From NCBI RefSeq assembly GCF_000723165.1, contig NZ_HG322949.1, positions 3,831,296-3,895,295 of the forward strand: DNA of 64,000 bases. The letters run 5' to 3'. The translations under genes and the position numbers were made by a program. Under the pieces are notes generated by a model. The model did not search any database and had not been told where the DNA came from. It was given only the letters and a program-made list of their open reading frames with translations. Origin of the DNA: Janthinobacterium agaricidamnosum NBRC 102515 = DSM 9628. Its GTDB lineage: Bacteria > Pseudomonadota > Gammaproteobacteria > Burkholderiales > Burkholderiaceae_D. Shown one piece after another: positions 1 through 7,140 of the stretch. Numbering within the stretch: the first letter of the stretch is position 1; each line of letters starts with the position of its first letter.

Positions 1-2
1 GG

Positions 3-197
3 GTCTATCTAGCAGTATATGGCACCTCTTACACAATAGCAGTATTACCAATTCTTGCTGGACAATGGGGGCTTCTTTCGAAATCTCTCTCGTTTGGACT
101 TTTGATTGTTACGCTCCCATTTCTTACGGCCACTGCGGCAGCTATCATGGCATCCCGTAGAATGCACTGCGCTGAACGACTAGTGAAAAATCAGTGA
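3..197 (+). CDS. C-terminal fragment of a membrane protein, possibly an MFS-type transporter (5' end outside window)
   Basis: The reading frame is open from the left edge and stops at TGA 195-197, giving the last 64 residues. They contain two hydrophobic segments separated by a short glycine/serine-containing loop, and then a basic, hydrophilic tail (MASRR...). This is the look of the last two helices of a polytopic transporter, but too little is present to name a family with confidence. Base composition is visibly more AT-rich than the surrounding genes. It is convergent with the Q-like gene that ends 30 bp away, so it is either cargo of the phage element or host sequence beyond an unseen element boundary. 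Confidence 0.55.
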   Translation, partial: VYLAVYGTSYTIAVLPILAGQWGLLSKSLSFGLLIVTLPFLTATAAAIMASRRMHCAERLVKNQ

Positions 198-226
198 GCA
201 CTTAAGGCCGACTGAATCAAATCGCA

Positions 227-730
227 TCAAATTCTCATATCAGCCACCAGGCGCCTCATCGTCTGGCCGGCCGCATGCGCTGCCATCGCGTTGAGCGCTT
301 CCACCATATCCTCGACCAGGTGCAGCATCTTGTGCTGGGTCTGCACGGCTCGCGTGCCGGTGCCGGCGCAAGCCTTGCACGCCACATCGGATAGCACGGC
401 CGTCTGGCCGCGCACCGGCTCATAGCCGCGTCCGGTACAGGCCGGGCACACATCATTCAACCAATGGTCCAGCGACAGGCGCGCCACCTTGGCCGGGCTT
501 ACGTCGGCCGGCCAGGTCCGATGCCCCGCCTTGCTCTTGACGATCTCGCGCCAGGCGTCGAGCAGCGCCGGGTAGCTGGTTGCGTCGCCGGCGTACTTCA
601 CGCGGAAAAGCTTGGTGCCCAGGTCGCGGCACAGCGCCGCGGTGGCCAGCACCTCGGTGCTGTGGTGGTGGGCATCATCGCGTAAATTCGATGAGCCAAG
701 CGCGCTGGTGTATTTCTGGATTACATTCAT
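227..730 (-). CDS. Probable phage antitermination protein, Q-like, with DnaJ-type zinc finger
   Basis: A 167-residue protein at the distal end of the leftward early phage operon, just after dnaB. Residues 95-102 and 118-125 each form a CxxCxGxG motif (Cys 95/98 and 118/121), the DnaJ-like zinc knuckle also seen in Q-type late antiterminators and some phage regulators. Position after the replication genes is where lambdoid phages place Q. If so, it would act on RNA polymerase paused at the late promoter and allow read-through into late genes. Those late genes would have to lie left of the window, yet the next visible gene points the other way. The role is inferred from motif and position; it could be another zinc-finger phage protein. 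Confidence 0.55.
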   Translation of the reverse strand: MNVIQKYTSALGSSNLRDDAHHHSTEVLATAALCRDLGTKLFRVKYAGDATSYPALLDAWREIVKSKAGHRTWPADVSPAKVARLSLDHWLNDVCPACTGRGYEPVRGQTAVLSDVACKACAGTGTRAVQTQHKMLHLVEDMVEALNAMAAHAAGQTMRRLVADMRI

Positions 731-820
731 TTCTATTCCTGTTTGTTGATGCTGGGTGTTGGCTCAAAGCGATGCAAGGGATCGGTGCGGCAAGGTGGTC
801 TTTACCGTCCCTCTTACCCG

Positions 821-2200
821 TCATCCATCAAATGACCTGCGTCCGCTGCTCGACCTTTGGTCCGGCTCGCTCGGCGCCGGTCCATTCCAAGGAAGGAAGC
901 GGCAAGTGGGCCCGTCGAACTGCATGTTGATGGTGCCCAGCGAACCGCTGCGGTTCTTGCGCACCATCACCTCGGCCCAGCCCTTCAAGTGTGGGCTATC
1001 CGGATGATGCATTTCCGGGCGGTGCACCAGGATCACGATGTCCGCATCCTGCTCGATCTCGCCGGAATCGCGCAGGTCCGACAACTGCGGCCGCTTGTCG
1101 GTGCGCGCTTCGGACTGGCGATTCAACTGCGCCAGCGCGATGATGGCCACGCCCAGTTCCTTGGCGAGTGCTTTCAGGCTGCGCGAGTAATAGCCGATTT
1201 GCTCATGGCGCTTGTCGCCGTCGCCGCCGGTCATCAAGCCGATGTAGTCGACGATGATCACGCCCAGGCCGTGCTTGCGCTTCCATGCCTTCGCCTTCAT
1301 GCGCAGGTCCAGCATGGTGATCGCGGCCGTGTCATCGATGGCGAAGCGCATGTCGTCCAGGCGCGCGCAGCCAGCGCTGACGCCGCCCCAAGTCGCATCG
1401 TCGTCACCTGCGATTTTTCCCATGATTTTTGCCAGCGGCACCTTGCCGCGGTTGGCCAGCGCCCGCCCGGCAATCTCCTGCCCAGCCATTTCCATCGAAT
1501 ACATCAACACGCTCACGTCGACGGCCATGTTCAAGCCGATATCGGCCGAGAGCGCGGTCTTACCCATCGACGGGCGCCCGGCAACGATAACCAGGTTGCC
1601 TGGGCGCAGGCCGCCGTTGAACAGCGCATCGATCTCCGGAATGCCGGTAGACATCGCAGACTCCAATCCATCGGCGCGCTTGGCCATGCCGTCGATGAAT
1701 TCGATCGCCACGTCCCTGATCATGCGCGGCTCGTTGCGCACCCGGCGCTCGGATAGCTTGAGCACTTTCGTCTGCATCGCATCAAGCATTTCGTCCACTG
1801 TGCGGCCGGCCGGGCTGTGCACCACCTCGGTAATCTGGTCGCTGATCCAGAGCATGCTGCGCATCGTCGAGCGGTCCACCACAGTCTTGGCATACTGGGC
1901 CACGTTGGCGGCGCTGGGCATGGTCTGGTGGATCTGGTTCAGGTATCCGTGCAGGCCATCCAGGAGCGGGCCGCCGCGCGCCTCCAAGGCAGCCCACACC
2001 GTCATCACGTCGGCCGGCATGCCGCTGGAAATGAGCCGAATGATTTCGGTAAAAACGGCGCGGTGGTCAGCGCGGTAAAAATGGTCAGCTATCAGACCGC
2101 CAATTCGGTCAATGGCGTCGTTGTTGCGCAGCAGAGCGCCGATGACGCTCTGCTCTGCTTCGATGGAATGCGGCACCACCAGGTGCTGCTGGTCGTTCAT
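821..2200 (-). CDS. dnaB: Phage-encoded replicative DNA helicase DnaB
   Basis: About 460 residues with the full DnaB layout: an N-terminal helical domain (PHSIEAEQSVIGALL...), a linker, and a RecA-type C-terminal domain. The latter carries Walker A GRPSMGKT near residue 210, a Walker B-like IIVDYIGLM, and the family motif LSDLRDSGEIEQDADIV. It should be the 5'-3' hexameric helicase loaded at the phage origin by the initiator encoded just upstream. Two starts are possible: TTG at 2206, which gives a TTGA overlap with the upstream stop and ideal spacing to AGGAG, or ATG at 2200. The ATG is used here. It is the fourth-from-left gene of a tightly packed leftward operon, so the phage carries its own helicase rather than a lambda P-type loader. 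Confidence 0.95.
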   Translation of the reverse strand: MNDQQHLVVPHSIEAEQSVIGALLRNNDAIDRIGGLIADHFYRADHRAVFTEIIRLISSGMPADVMTVWAALEARGGPLLDGLHGYLNQIHQTMPSAANVAQYAKTVVDRSTMRSMLWISDQITEVVHSPAGRTVDEMLDAMQTKVLKLSERRVRNEPRMIRDVAIEFIDGMAKRADGLESAMSTGIPEIDALFNGGLRPGNLVIVAGRPSMGKTALSADIGLNMAVDVSVLMYSMEMAGQEIAGRALANRGKVPLAKIMGKIAGDDDATWGGVSAGCARLDDMRFAIDDTAAITMLDLRMKAKAWKRKHGLGVIIVDYIGLMTGGDGDKRHEQIGYYSRSLKALAKELGVAIIALAQLNRQSEARTDKRPQLSDLRDSGEIEQDADIVILVHRPEMHHPDSPHLKGWAEVMVRKNRSGSLGTINMQFDGPTCRFLPWNGPAPSEPDQRSSSGRRSFDG

Positions 2201-2202
2201 GT

Positions 2203-3324
2203 TCAATTTTCTCTCCTCGCGTGCTGCCCGCTGGTGATGTTTCCATACCCCTTGCGGCTGATGATGAAGTCAAAGCCCACGTTTGGCGGCAATGTCGTGC
2301 TATTGCGAACCCAAGGGAAGAACCGGACAACGAAGCCTGGCTTTTCCGAAAAGGTGGCGAAGTCACGAATTGCCGCGGCGCGGGATTCAACGAATGGCGT
2401 TTCCGCGACATGGCCAAGCTGCTCCCCAAGGGCGTCGTTAAACGCCTGGATCACGGCCCGCTCGGCGGTCGAGTACTCGGTCTGGATCTCGTCCAGCCAG
2501 CCGGCGGCATTCAGCCAGCTTGCCGGGTAAGGGATGAATTGCGGATCGTTCCAGTTGCCCGATGTCATGGCCCGCTCGATGCCAGCCAGCATGGCCGTCA
2601 AGAGCTGCTCGTCGGGATTCAGTTCCGCAAACGCCTTCTCGGCCGTCTTCCGCGATTTCTTTTTCGGGTAGGCCGCGTAGAAGCGATCAAACCGGTCTTG
2701 CAGCTTCGATGGCTTGCTCGTCATGGCCCGATCTTCGCGATCTGCTGGAGCTGCATCATCGGACTCGCGTTTCGCTTGCGAAGCGCAAGATTTTTTCTTT
2801 TGGTGGTTTTCTTTTGTAGGGTTATCTATTGTGGTTACCGAATCAGTAACCCCAGCTTTACCGATTCGGTAACCCCCCTGATACTGATTCGGTAACCCCT
2901 CCGTTACTGATTCAGTAACGGTTACCGATTCAGTAACCGTTACCGGATCGGTAACCCCATCATCTACAATTATTTCGCCTTCCGAAGGCGGTAAAGCGGG
3001 TGCTGATTTGGTGGCGGGCAGCCACTGAAGATGGTTCTTATTGATGCCCAGGATATGTCCAAACGTGCCAACCTTGCGCGTGATGATGCGGCGCGCTGCC
3101 AGCTCGCGCACGGCGACGCTGACGTGCGGCTTTGCGATGCCGGTCAATTCCGATATCTGGCTCAGCCCGATATCGTCGACCTTTTTCTGGTAGCCGTAGG
3201 TCTTGCGCGCAATGACCATCACGATCGGCCACTGGCGCGCCGTCAAGCCCGCACACACGAGCGCCAGCAGCAGCTCCGTGGCGATGCGAACGTGACCGTC
3301 TTCCAGTTGAGGCGAGGCACTCAT
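2203..3324 (-). CDS. Phage replication initiator, O-protein type (winged helix N-terminus, origin repeats inside gene)
   Basis: A 373-residue protein. Residues 1-100 resemble the Phage_rep_O DNA-binding domain (ELLLALVCAGLTARQWPIVM, followed by KTYGYQKKVDDIGLSQ and TGIAKPHVSVAVREL, a winged-helix reading of the start of O-like and DnaD-like initiators). Residues about 123-164 are a low-complexity Val/Thr/Glu/Ser stretch (VTVTESVTVTESV), which is simply the translation of the DNA iterons 2833-2956. The C-terminal half contains a YPKKKSRKTAEKAFAEL motif typical of phage replisome organisers and probably contacts the helicase. Start ATG 3324 overlaps the upstream stop (ATGA), and the stop overlaps the start region of dnaB. 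Initiator directly followed by helicase is the lambda O-P arrangement. Confidence 0.85.
   Translation of the reverse strand: MSASPQLEDGHVRIATELLLALVCAGLTARQWPIVMVIARKTYGYQKKVDDIGLSQISELTGIAKPHVSVAVRELAARRIITRKVGTFGHILGINKNHLQWLPATKSAPALPPSEGEIIVDDGVTDPVTVTESVTVTESVTEGLPNQYQGGYRIGKAGVTDSVTTIDNPTKENHQKKKSCASQAKRESDDAAPADREDRAMTSKPSKLQDRFDRFYAAYPKKKSRKTAEKAFAELNPDEQLLTAMLAGIERAMTSGNWNDPQFIPYPASWLNAAGWLDEIQTEYSTAERAVIQAFNDALGEQLGHVAETPFVESRAAAIRDFATFSEKPGFVVRFFPWVRNSTTLPPNVGFDFIISRKGYGNITSGQHARREN
2787..2832. other. T-rich tract beside the iterons, candidate DNA unwinding element
   Basis: The plus strand reads almost entirely T/G with runs of T (a T6 followed by CTTTT, GGTTTT and CTTTT) directly adjacent to the sixth iteron. 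In the minus-strand gene it encodes a Lys/Asn/Gln-rich stretch. In lambda the AT-rich segment next to the iterons is where the duplex first opens. Its function here is inferred from position and composition. Confidence 0.6.
2833..2956. repeat. Six 19-bp palindromic iterons, probable phage replication origin
   Basis: Six imperfect copies of the near-palindrome GGTTACYGATTCRGTAACC lie at 2833-2851, 2856-2874, 2879-2897, 2902-2920, 2920-2938 and 2938-2956. Start-to-start spacing is 23, 23, 23, 18 and 18 bp. The copy at 2902-2920 is a palindrome except for its central base. The array sits inside the O-like gene and is followed, in the gene's direction, by a T-rich tract. In lambda, four palindromic iterons within O and an adjacent AT-rich region form the origin that O binds. 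The same geometry here supports calling this the origin. Confidence 0.85.
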
Positions 3325-3770
3325 GCGACAGCTGCATCCTTCTCGGCGTCCAGCCGCTGCGCGTGAGCCAGCACGTCGGCCAAGTCGAAGCGCAAGCAGC
3401 CCTTCACGTCCACCAGCCTGGCCAGCGCCGCAGCTTTCAACAGCACATCAGCCACGGCGATACCATCGCCGGCGCCATCGTCGGAGCGGATGTAGTCGCC
3501 GAAGTATTCGGGCACCTCGAAGATGTCGCCCAGGCTCATCAGGCGGCTCATGGTTGCGTTCAGCTGCGCATCTGGTGCTCCAGCCTCTCGCCATGCGCCG
3601 ACGACCGCCATCATGCCGCGATTCATCGGGATATCGGTCAGGTGATAGCCAGGCCCTTTGCGCGGCGCCAGCGGCACGAGCGCGCCGGCCTGGAAGATGT
3701 GCGTCATTGCCAAGAAGCGATCAGCATCAACCGCCGCCATCATTTCCAGCAGGTAGTTCTTCGATTTCAT
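3321..3770 (-). CDS. Hypothetical phage early protein upstream of the replication initiator
   Basis: A 149-residue soluble protein beginning MKSKNYLLEMMAAVDADRF. ATG 3770 is chosen because AAAGG lies about 8 bp upstream; the frame stays open further upstream but that extension looks like translated leader. I do not recognise a family. It is leucine- and aspartate-rich with no membrane segment, and the C-terminus ends in LDAEKDAAVA. The stop overlaps the start of the O-like gene (ATGA), so the two are translationally coupled, and a role in early phage development or replication is a reasonable guess from position only. Confidence 0.6.
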   Translation of the reverse strand: MKSKNYLLEMMAAVDADRFLAMTHIFQAGALVPLAPRKGPGYHLTDIPMNRGMMAVVGAWREAGAPDAQLNATMSRLMSLGDIFEVPEYFGDYIRSDDGAGDGIAVADVLLKAAALARLVDVKGCLRFDLADVLAHAQRLDAEKDAAVA

Positions 3771-3891
3771 GTTCAACCTTTCATTCAGCCAGGTAAAGGG
3801 TCGGGGCGTGACCGGCGGGCTGAAATCGCTTGGTCGCGGCTGCGCAGCCGCTGCCCCGTTTGAAACTTGTTCCAGCACCACGGCCGGATAA

Positions 3892-3920
3892 TTGGGCGGG
3901 TAGTTCCAATCGTGTTAAAT
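3892..3920 (+). promoter_or_regulatory. Candidate promoter for the small plus-strand gene at 3960
   Basis: TTGGGC at 3892-3897 and TTAAAT at 3915-3920 are separated by 17 bp. The segment is AT-rich after 3910 and lies 40 bp ahead of the start codon. It fires against the leftward replication operon. Confidence 0.4.
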
Positions 3921-3959
3921 TATCAATTCCACTCAACAATTTACGAAAAGGAACTACCC

Positions 3960-4154
3960 ATGGCAAATGCAGAATCAAGCGCCGCCGTTGCTGCAATTAA
4001 GTTGGTTGAAGCCGCTCTTCAAAGTGGTGCAATAAAGCTTCACGGTGTAACGGTGAACCATACGAATAACGCTTCCGCCTACGGAAAAGCGGATGCTGCA
4101 TACTTGGATTCACTTATTGCCACTCTGACGGCGGGAATCAAGGCTGTGGATTAG
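3960..4154 (+). CDS. Small hypothetical phage protein, opposite to the early operon
   Basis: A 64-residue protein starting MANAESSAAVAAIKLVEAAL. ATG 3960 is preceded by AAAAGGAACT at good spacing, so translation looks genuine. The N-terminal half is predicted amphipathic helix, and the middle contains TVNHTNNASAYGKADAAYL. No family is recognised. It is more AT-rich than its neighbours, runs against the leftward operon, and its last 17 bases overlap the 3' end of the 4138-4863 gene. The leader resembles that of the other plus-strand small gene at 4969 (a CAACAA stretch and then AAAGGAACT before the ATG). Confidence 0.6.
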   Translation: MANAESSAAVAAIKLVEAALQSGAIKLHGVTVNHTNNASAYGKADAAYLDSLIATLTAGIKAVD

Positions 4155-4863
4155 CATTATCAAAGGCCATAATCCCGGCCTGAACTGCATTGGCGGCACA
4201 TATGGCGGCAGCCTTTGCATCTCGAGTCGATCTGATGCTTTCCGAATGATCGACTCGGACAGAATCGAAATAAAAATGGTATTCAGTTACGCCACGTTTG
4301 GGCCCGGTCGGCGCATGCTCAGCACCCAGGCCACGCAGCTCCGCCAGCACCAGCAGCTGCGCCACCAGGTCGGCCGGCTGTTGCAGCTGGTCGGACAGGC
4401 TGAACACCTCGCGCGACAGCACGGCCACTGGATCGAGCGCGGCGCGCGCGGCAGCGCCAGCAGCAGCCTTCTCGGCCTGGATCACCAGTTGCGCCGCCTT
4501 GGAAGCCATGGCGGCCGCAGCCTTCTCGGCAGCCGCCGACATCGTGGTGGCAATGCTGTCGTTCAACTTGGCCAGCGCCGGTGCCCAGCCCTGCAGCATT
4601 TCATTGAACTGATTGGCCAGCGCCGTGGCGCGCTCAAGGCCAGTCGTATCGACCTTGATAGCCAGGTTGCAGATAGCCTGCGATGCAGCTGGCTCGCAAG
4701 CATGCGCTGGAATTTCGCCGCGCTGGCCGGCCTTCAATACCTGCTCCAGATATTCCAGCGCATCTTGCGCATCGCCGCAGCCCTCAAACACCAGGCGCGT
4801 CTGCGCAATGGCGCCACGCAGTTCGGCGGCGTGGTCGGAGGTGGGTTTTTCGAGTGGATTCAT
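4138..4863 (-). CDS. Hypothetical phage early protein, alanine-rich coiled region
   Basis: A 241-residue protein in the leftward phage operon. Residues 1-60 are acidic and helical (DALEYLEQVLKAG). Residues about 85-150 are an alanine/lysine-rich stretch (AAAEKAAAAMASKAAQLV) likely to form a long helix or coiled coil. The C-terminal 50 residues contain a more structured YHFYFDSVRVDHSESIR segment, followed by AKAAAICAANAVQAG. I do not recognise the family. ATG 4863 is the only sensible start. It overlaps the convergent gene at 3960-4154 by 17 bp, which makes antisense interference between the two possible. Confidence 0.6.
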   Translation of the reverse strand: MNPLEKPTSDHAAELRGAIAQTRLVFEGCGDAQDALEYLEQVLKAGQRGEIPAHACEPAASQAICNLAIKVDTTGLERATALANQFNEMLQGWAPALAKLNDSIATTMSAAAEKAAAAMASKAAQLVIQAEKAAAGAAARAALDPVAVLSREVFSLSDQLQQPADLVAQLLVLAELRGLGAEHAPTGPKRGVTEYHFYFDSVRVDHSESIRSTRDAKAAAICAANAVQAGIMAFDNANPQP

Positions 4864-4968
4864 GGCTGGCTTTCAAGATCAAATAAAACACAATGTGTAA
4901 GGGTGAGGGTTGCCAAATGCGCTACTATTTAAGCTCCCCAACTTCAACAACAGCGCAAAGGAACTCTC

Positions 4969-5232
4969 ATGGAAATCAAAACTGGCGAATTTCAGGTAAA
5001 AGTTACTGGCGACTCAAATGTGATAACTCGAAATTTCGTTATGAAGAACGGTGATACACTCAGCTACACGGTCACGGTGAGAAAAGATCTAGATGACACG
5101 ATGCGCGATCTGCACCGAAAATCAGCACAGGAGGTAATTGATCTCCTGCAAACTTTTGTATCGCCAAAATCACCTCAGGGTCCGGCGGCGGTATCGTCAG
5201 AGCAAGCGACCGCGCATATAAAAAATCCTTGA
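4969..5232 (+). CDS. Small hypothetical phage protein, opposite to the early operon
   Basis: An 87-residue protein starting MEIKTGEFQVKVTGDSNVIT. ATG 4969 follows AAAGGAACT by about 6 bp, the same leader type as the gene at 3960. The first half reads as beta-strand-rich (KVTGDSNVITRNFVMKNGDTLSYTVTV) and the second as a charged helix (DDTMRDLHRKSAQEVIDLLQTF). No family is recognised. It lies between the Cro-like gene and the 241-residue hypothetical, pointing the opposite way from both, in AT-richer DNA. A regulatory or superinfection role is possible but not shown. Confidence 0.6.
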   Translation: MEIKTGEFQVKVTGDSNVITRNFVMKNGDTLSYTVTVRKDLDDTMRDLHRKSAQEVIDLLQTFVSPKSPQGPAAVSSEQATAHIKNP

Positions 5233-5399
5233 TCCACGCCTCAACGGCAATGATGTCGCCCTGCTCCGGCTTAAGCGCCACGCCGACAATTTCGCCAGCG
5301 CGCAGCTCACGCAGGATCAGCACTAATGTTTTTGTGCTCAGTGCCGTCTTCGTTCCAGGGCCCTCCCAGGACGTCGCTGGCAGTGTTGTTGGTGGGTGG

Positions 5400-5741
5400 T
5401 CATAGAGATTCCTTGCCGGCCTCGCACACGCTAATCCCGGATGATTTTTTGGGGCGCAGGGGTGTCACTTCAGCTCTCGCCTTTTCCTCAACATAAGTCC
5501 AATCCATTGCTATTCGCTTACGACCATCTTCTGGGCCATTCCGCTCCAGCCAACGATCGTTGACACAACCGTACGGCACAACGCCCAGTGATTCACGATC
5601 AATTGCAACGGATAGCTCTGGGCTTGCGGGCTCATTGCCATATGCAATTTGTCGCAATCTGGCGTAGGTGGTCCCGCATCTGCTTGCGAACGGTTGACGA
5701 GCAGTGCGCGGAAGCGCTTTGATATACGTATAGAAATCCAT
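5400..5741 (-). CDS. Cro/YdaS-like phage regulator
   Basis: A 113-residue protein transcribed divergently from the CI-like repressor, with 78 bp between the two starts. Residues about 3-50 have the pattern of a Cro/YdaS-type helix-turn-helix: DFYTYIKALP, then a helix pair around GTTYARLRQIAYGNEPASPELSVAIDRES, where the recognition helix would begin. The C-terminal 40 residues are charged and unrecognised. By analogy with lambdoid phages, it should bind the same operator as the repressor and favour lytic development. It is the first gene of the leftward early operon. Assignment rests on the fold pattern and the divergent layout. Confidence 0.65.
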   Translation of the reverse strand: MDFYTYIKALPRTARQPFASRCGTTYARLRQIAYGNEPASPELSVAIDRESLGVVPYGCVNDRWLERNGPEDGRKRIAMDWTYVEEKARAEVTPLRPKKSSGISVCEAGKESL

Positions 5742-5767
5742 GGCTTAAGTTTAGAATTATCTATCGC

Positions 5768-5796
5768 TTTACGTCAAGATAAATCTTGCGTACCAT
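5768..5796. promoter_or_regulatory. Operator and divergent promoters of the repressor/Cro switch
   Basis: CAAGAT-AA-ATCTTG at 5775-5788 is a perfect 14-bp inverted repeat. On the plus strand it occupies the 17-bp spacer between TTTACG (5768-5773) and TACCAT (5791-5796), a candidate promoter for the repressor. On the minus strand it partly overlaps a TTGACG -35 element facing the Cro-like gene. A second, weaker dyad AGAA-AA-TTCT lies at 5799-5808 just ahead of the repressor start. One protein bound at 5775-5788 would affect both promoters. Confidence 0.55.
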
Positions 5797-5819
5797 CTAG
5801 AAAATTCTGGAGAATTACT

Positions 5820-6551
5820 ATGGATATTTTCGCAATTCGACGACATCGCCTTCGCTCATTGATCAATAAAATAGCAGACGGTAATATTTCATTCTTCGCA
5901 GCACAGTTTAATTATTCGCGCTCTCAAATATCCCAATACCTATCAAAAACTTACAACGATGGCAGAAGCATCGGGGAACGCGTAGCTCGCACTATCGAGG
6001 AACGCACAAGCATCGCCAATGGATGGCTTGATCAGCACCCACAACAAAATCTTCAAGAGGGTGTAAGCGATGATACGGGAGAGATGGAAGAAGACTTCCC
6101 CTTTGTACTAAAACCCGAAGATGGTCAGCTAATAAAGCGGAATTTGCTGGTTAAGGGAATCATTCTCCCTAAAGGAGAGGACGTAATTCAATTCAAAAAT
6201 CCTGGCGACGATTTTGGATCTAAGTATCTTGAATTTCACTCCCGTGATCCACTTGCATACGCATTGCTAGTAAGGGGAAATAAGCTTCGACCTCGCGTGA
6301 AAAGTGGCGAGTTTTTAGTCATTGAGCCTTCCGGTGAGCCGCTCCCTGGGGATGATGTTGTGCTAAGACTCCAAGATGGCGAGTTTTATGTGATGCAACT
6401 TCTATATCAGCGAGGCGATGAAGTTGCTTTTGGAAATCTCAACGAAATCGGCCCGCCTGCCCTGGTTTTAGAGGGCGAAATCGTCACAATGGAGTTGATC
6501 ACAGCCATCGCTCGAACGGCGACATTAAAAACTGGGTCGCAAGATATTTAG
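5820..6551 (+). CDS. CI-like phage repressor with degenerate S24/LexA-type domain
   Basis: A 243-residue protein, ATG 5820 preceded by CTGGAG. The N-terminus is a helix-turn-helix (residues about 10-45: LINKIADGNISFFAAQFNYSR then SQISQYLS). Residues about 110-235 fit the LexA/S24 peptidase fold (VRGNKLRPRVKSGEFLVIEPS). The position that holds the catalytic Ser in the GDSM motif is Lys155 (GNKL), and the position 37 residues later, where the catalytic Lys should be, is Met192. So the fold is kept but self-cleavage should be lost. It is likely the lysogeny repressor acting at 5775-5788. The gene is more AT-rich than most of the window. Confidence 0.8.
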   Translation: MDIFAIRRHRLRSLINKIADGNISFFAAQFNYSRSQISQYLSKTYNDGRSIGERVARTIEERTSIANGWLDQHPQQNLQEGVSDDTGEMEEDFPFVLKPEDGQLIKRNLLVKGIILPKGEDVIQFKNPGDDFGSKYLEFHSRDPLAYALLVRGNKLRPRVKSGEFLVIEPSGEPLPGDDVVLRLQDGEFYVMQLLYQRGDEVAFGNLNEIGPPALVLEGEIVTMELITAIARTATLKTGSQDI

Positions 6552-6562
6552 TTAGATTTTTC

Positions 6563-6590
6563 TTGACGATTGCGTTAGATAGTTTAGAAT
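6563..6590 (+). promoter_or_regulatory. Candidate sigma70 promoter for the rightward phage operon
   Basis: TTGACG at 6563-6568 and TAGAAT at 6585-6590 with a 16-bp spacer, 31 bp before the ATG at 6622. An 11-bp stretch around the -10 (AGTTTAGAATT) recurs in the repressor/Cro intergenic region near 5747-5757, which may mean shared control. Confidence 0.6.
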
Positions 6591-6621
6591 TGCCTCACTG
6601 ATTTATTTCCGTGAGGCGACC

Positions 6622-7086
6622 ATGACCACCAGCAGCACCGCGCCAGCCGGCGCAGACTTCACCCAACTTACCCCTATCGCCCTGGCGCTGGCCGCGCAGC
6701 ACGGCATGGAGATCGTCGGCTGCGCCAAAGGCTTCAACGCCCTCAGGGACGGCGATATCATTTCCGGCGACTGCACGGCCACCGAAATCGAGCAATGGCT
6801 CGAAGGCTACGATGCCGGCCGCGATGACGGTGGCGCCCTGCTCATCGTAGACCAGCTGCTCGACGCCGCCTTCAACGTGCCACGCGATCCGCGCAGCACG
6901 CCGTACAAAGCTGGCGCGCGTGCGGCCCTGGTTTTCCGCATCGAAGGCGTTGCTATCCCGACGGCCTACACCGCAGGCACCGCCGAGGCTGATGCATTCA
7001 GCGCAGGTATCGAAGAGGGGCACGCCATCTGGCGCCGTACCCTGGCCGCTGCAGGCGCCGATAGTTCGCAACCACGCCTGGCCTAA
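6622..7086 (+). CDS. Hypothetical phage protein, first gene after the repressor
   Basis: A 154-residue protein starting MTTSSTAPAGADFTQLTPIA, with GTGAGG ahead of ATG 6622 and a good promoter at 6563. It is acidic, with a repeated Gly-Tyr/Ala-Gly pattern (WLEGYDAGRDDGGALLIVDQLLDAAF and KAGARAALVFRIEG, then SAGIEEGHAIWRR). No family is recognised and there are no membrane segments. It stands 54 bp before the ORF6N gene and is probably co-transcribed with it. Confidence 0.55.
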   Translation: MTTSSTAPAGADFTQLTPIALALAAQHGMEIVGCAKGFNALRDGDIISGDCTATEIEQWLEGYDAGRDDGGALLIVDQLLDAAFNVPRDPRSTPYKAGARAALVFRIEGVAIPTAYTAGTAEADAFSAGIEEGHAIWRRTLAAAGADSSQPRLA

Positions 7087-7140
7087 TTGCCTAGGATAAG
7101 CACCAGCAGCAAACGAAAAACACAGCAAAGGAGCAATCTT

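Noticed and set aside
1..226. Search for a second copy of the tRNA-Pro 3' end as the other attachment site
   Set aside because: No stretch resembling the tRNA 3' end is seen at the left end, so the other boundary of the element is outside the window.
2833..2956. Reading the iteron array as a CRISPR or as a protein-level repeat
   Set aside because: The units touch or are 4 bp apart without spacers of constant length, and each is a palindrome. The peptide repeat changes register when spacing shifts from 18 to 23 bp, so selection is on the DNA.
3781..3996. A 71-codon minus-strand frame upstream of the hypothetical early gene
   Set aside because: It covers the promoter and start of the plus-strand gene at 3960 and has no translation signals.
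5072..5323. An 83-codon minus-strand frame with a GTG start between the Cro-like gene and the 4138-4863 gene
   Set aside because: It has no ribosome-binding site and overlaps by 160 bp the plus-strand gene at 4969, which has a clear one. It cannot be fully excluded, since it would fit the direction of the early operon.
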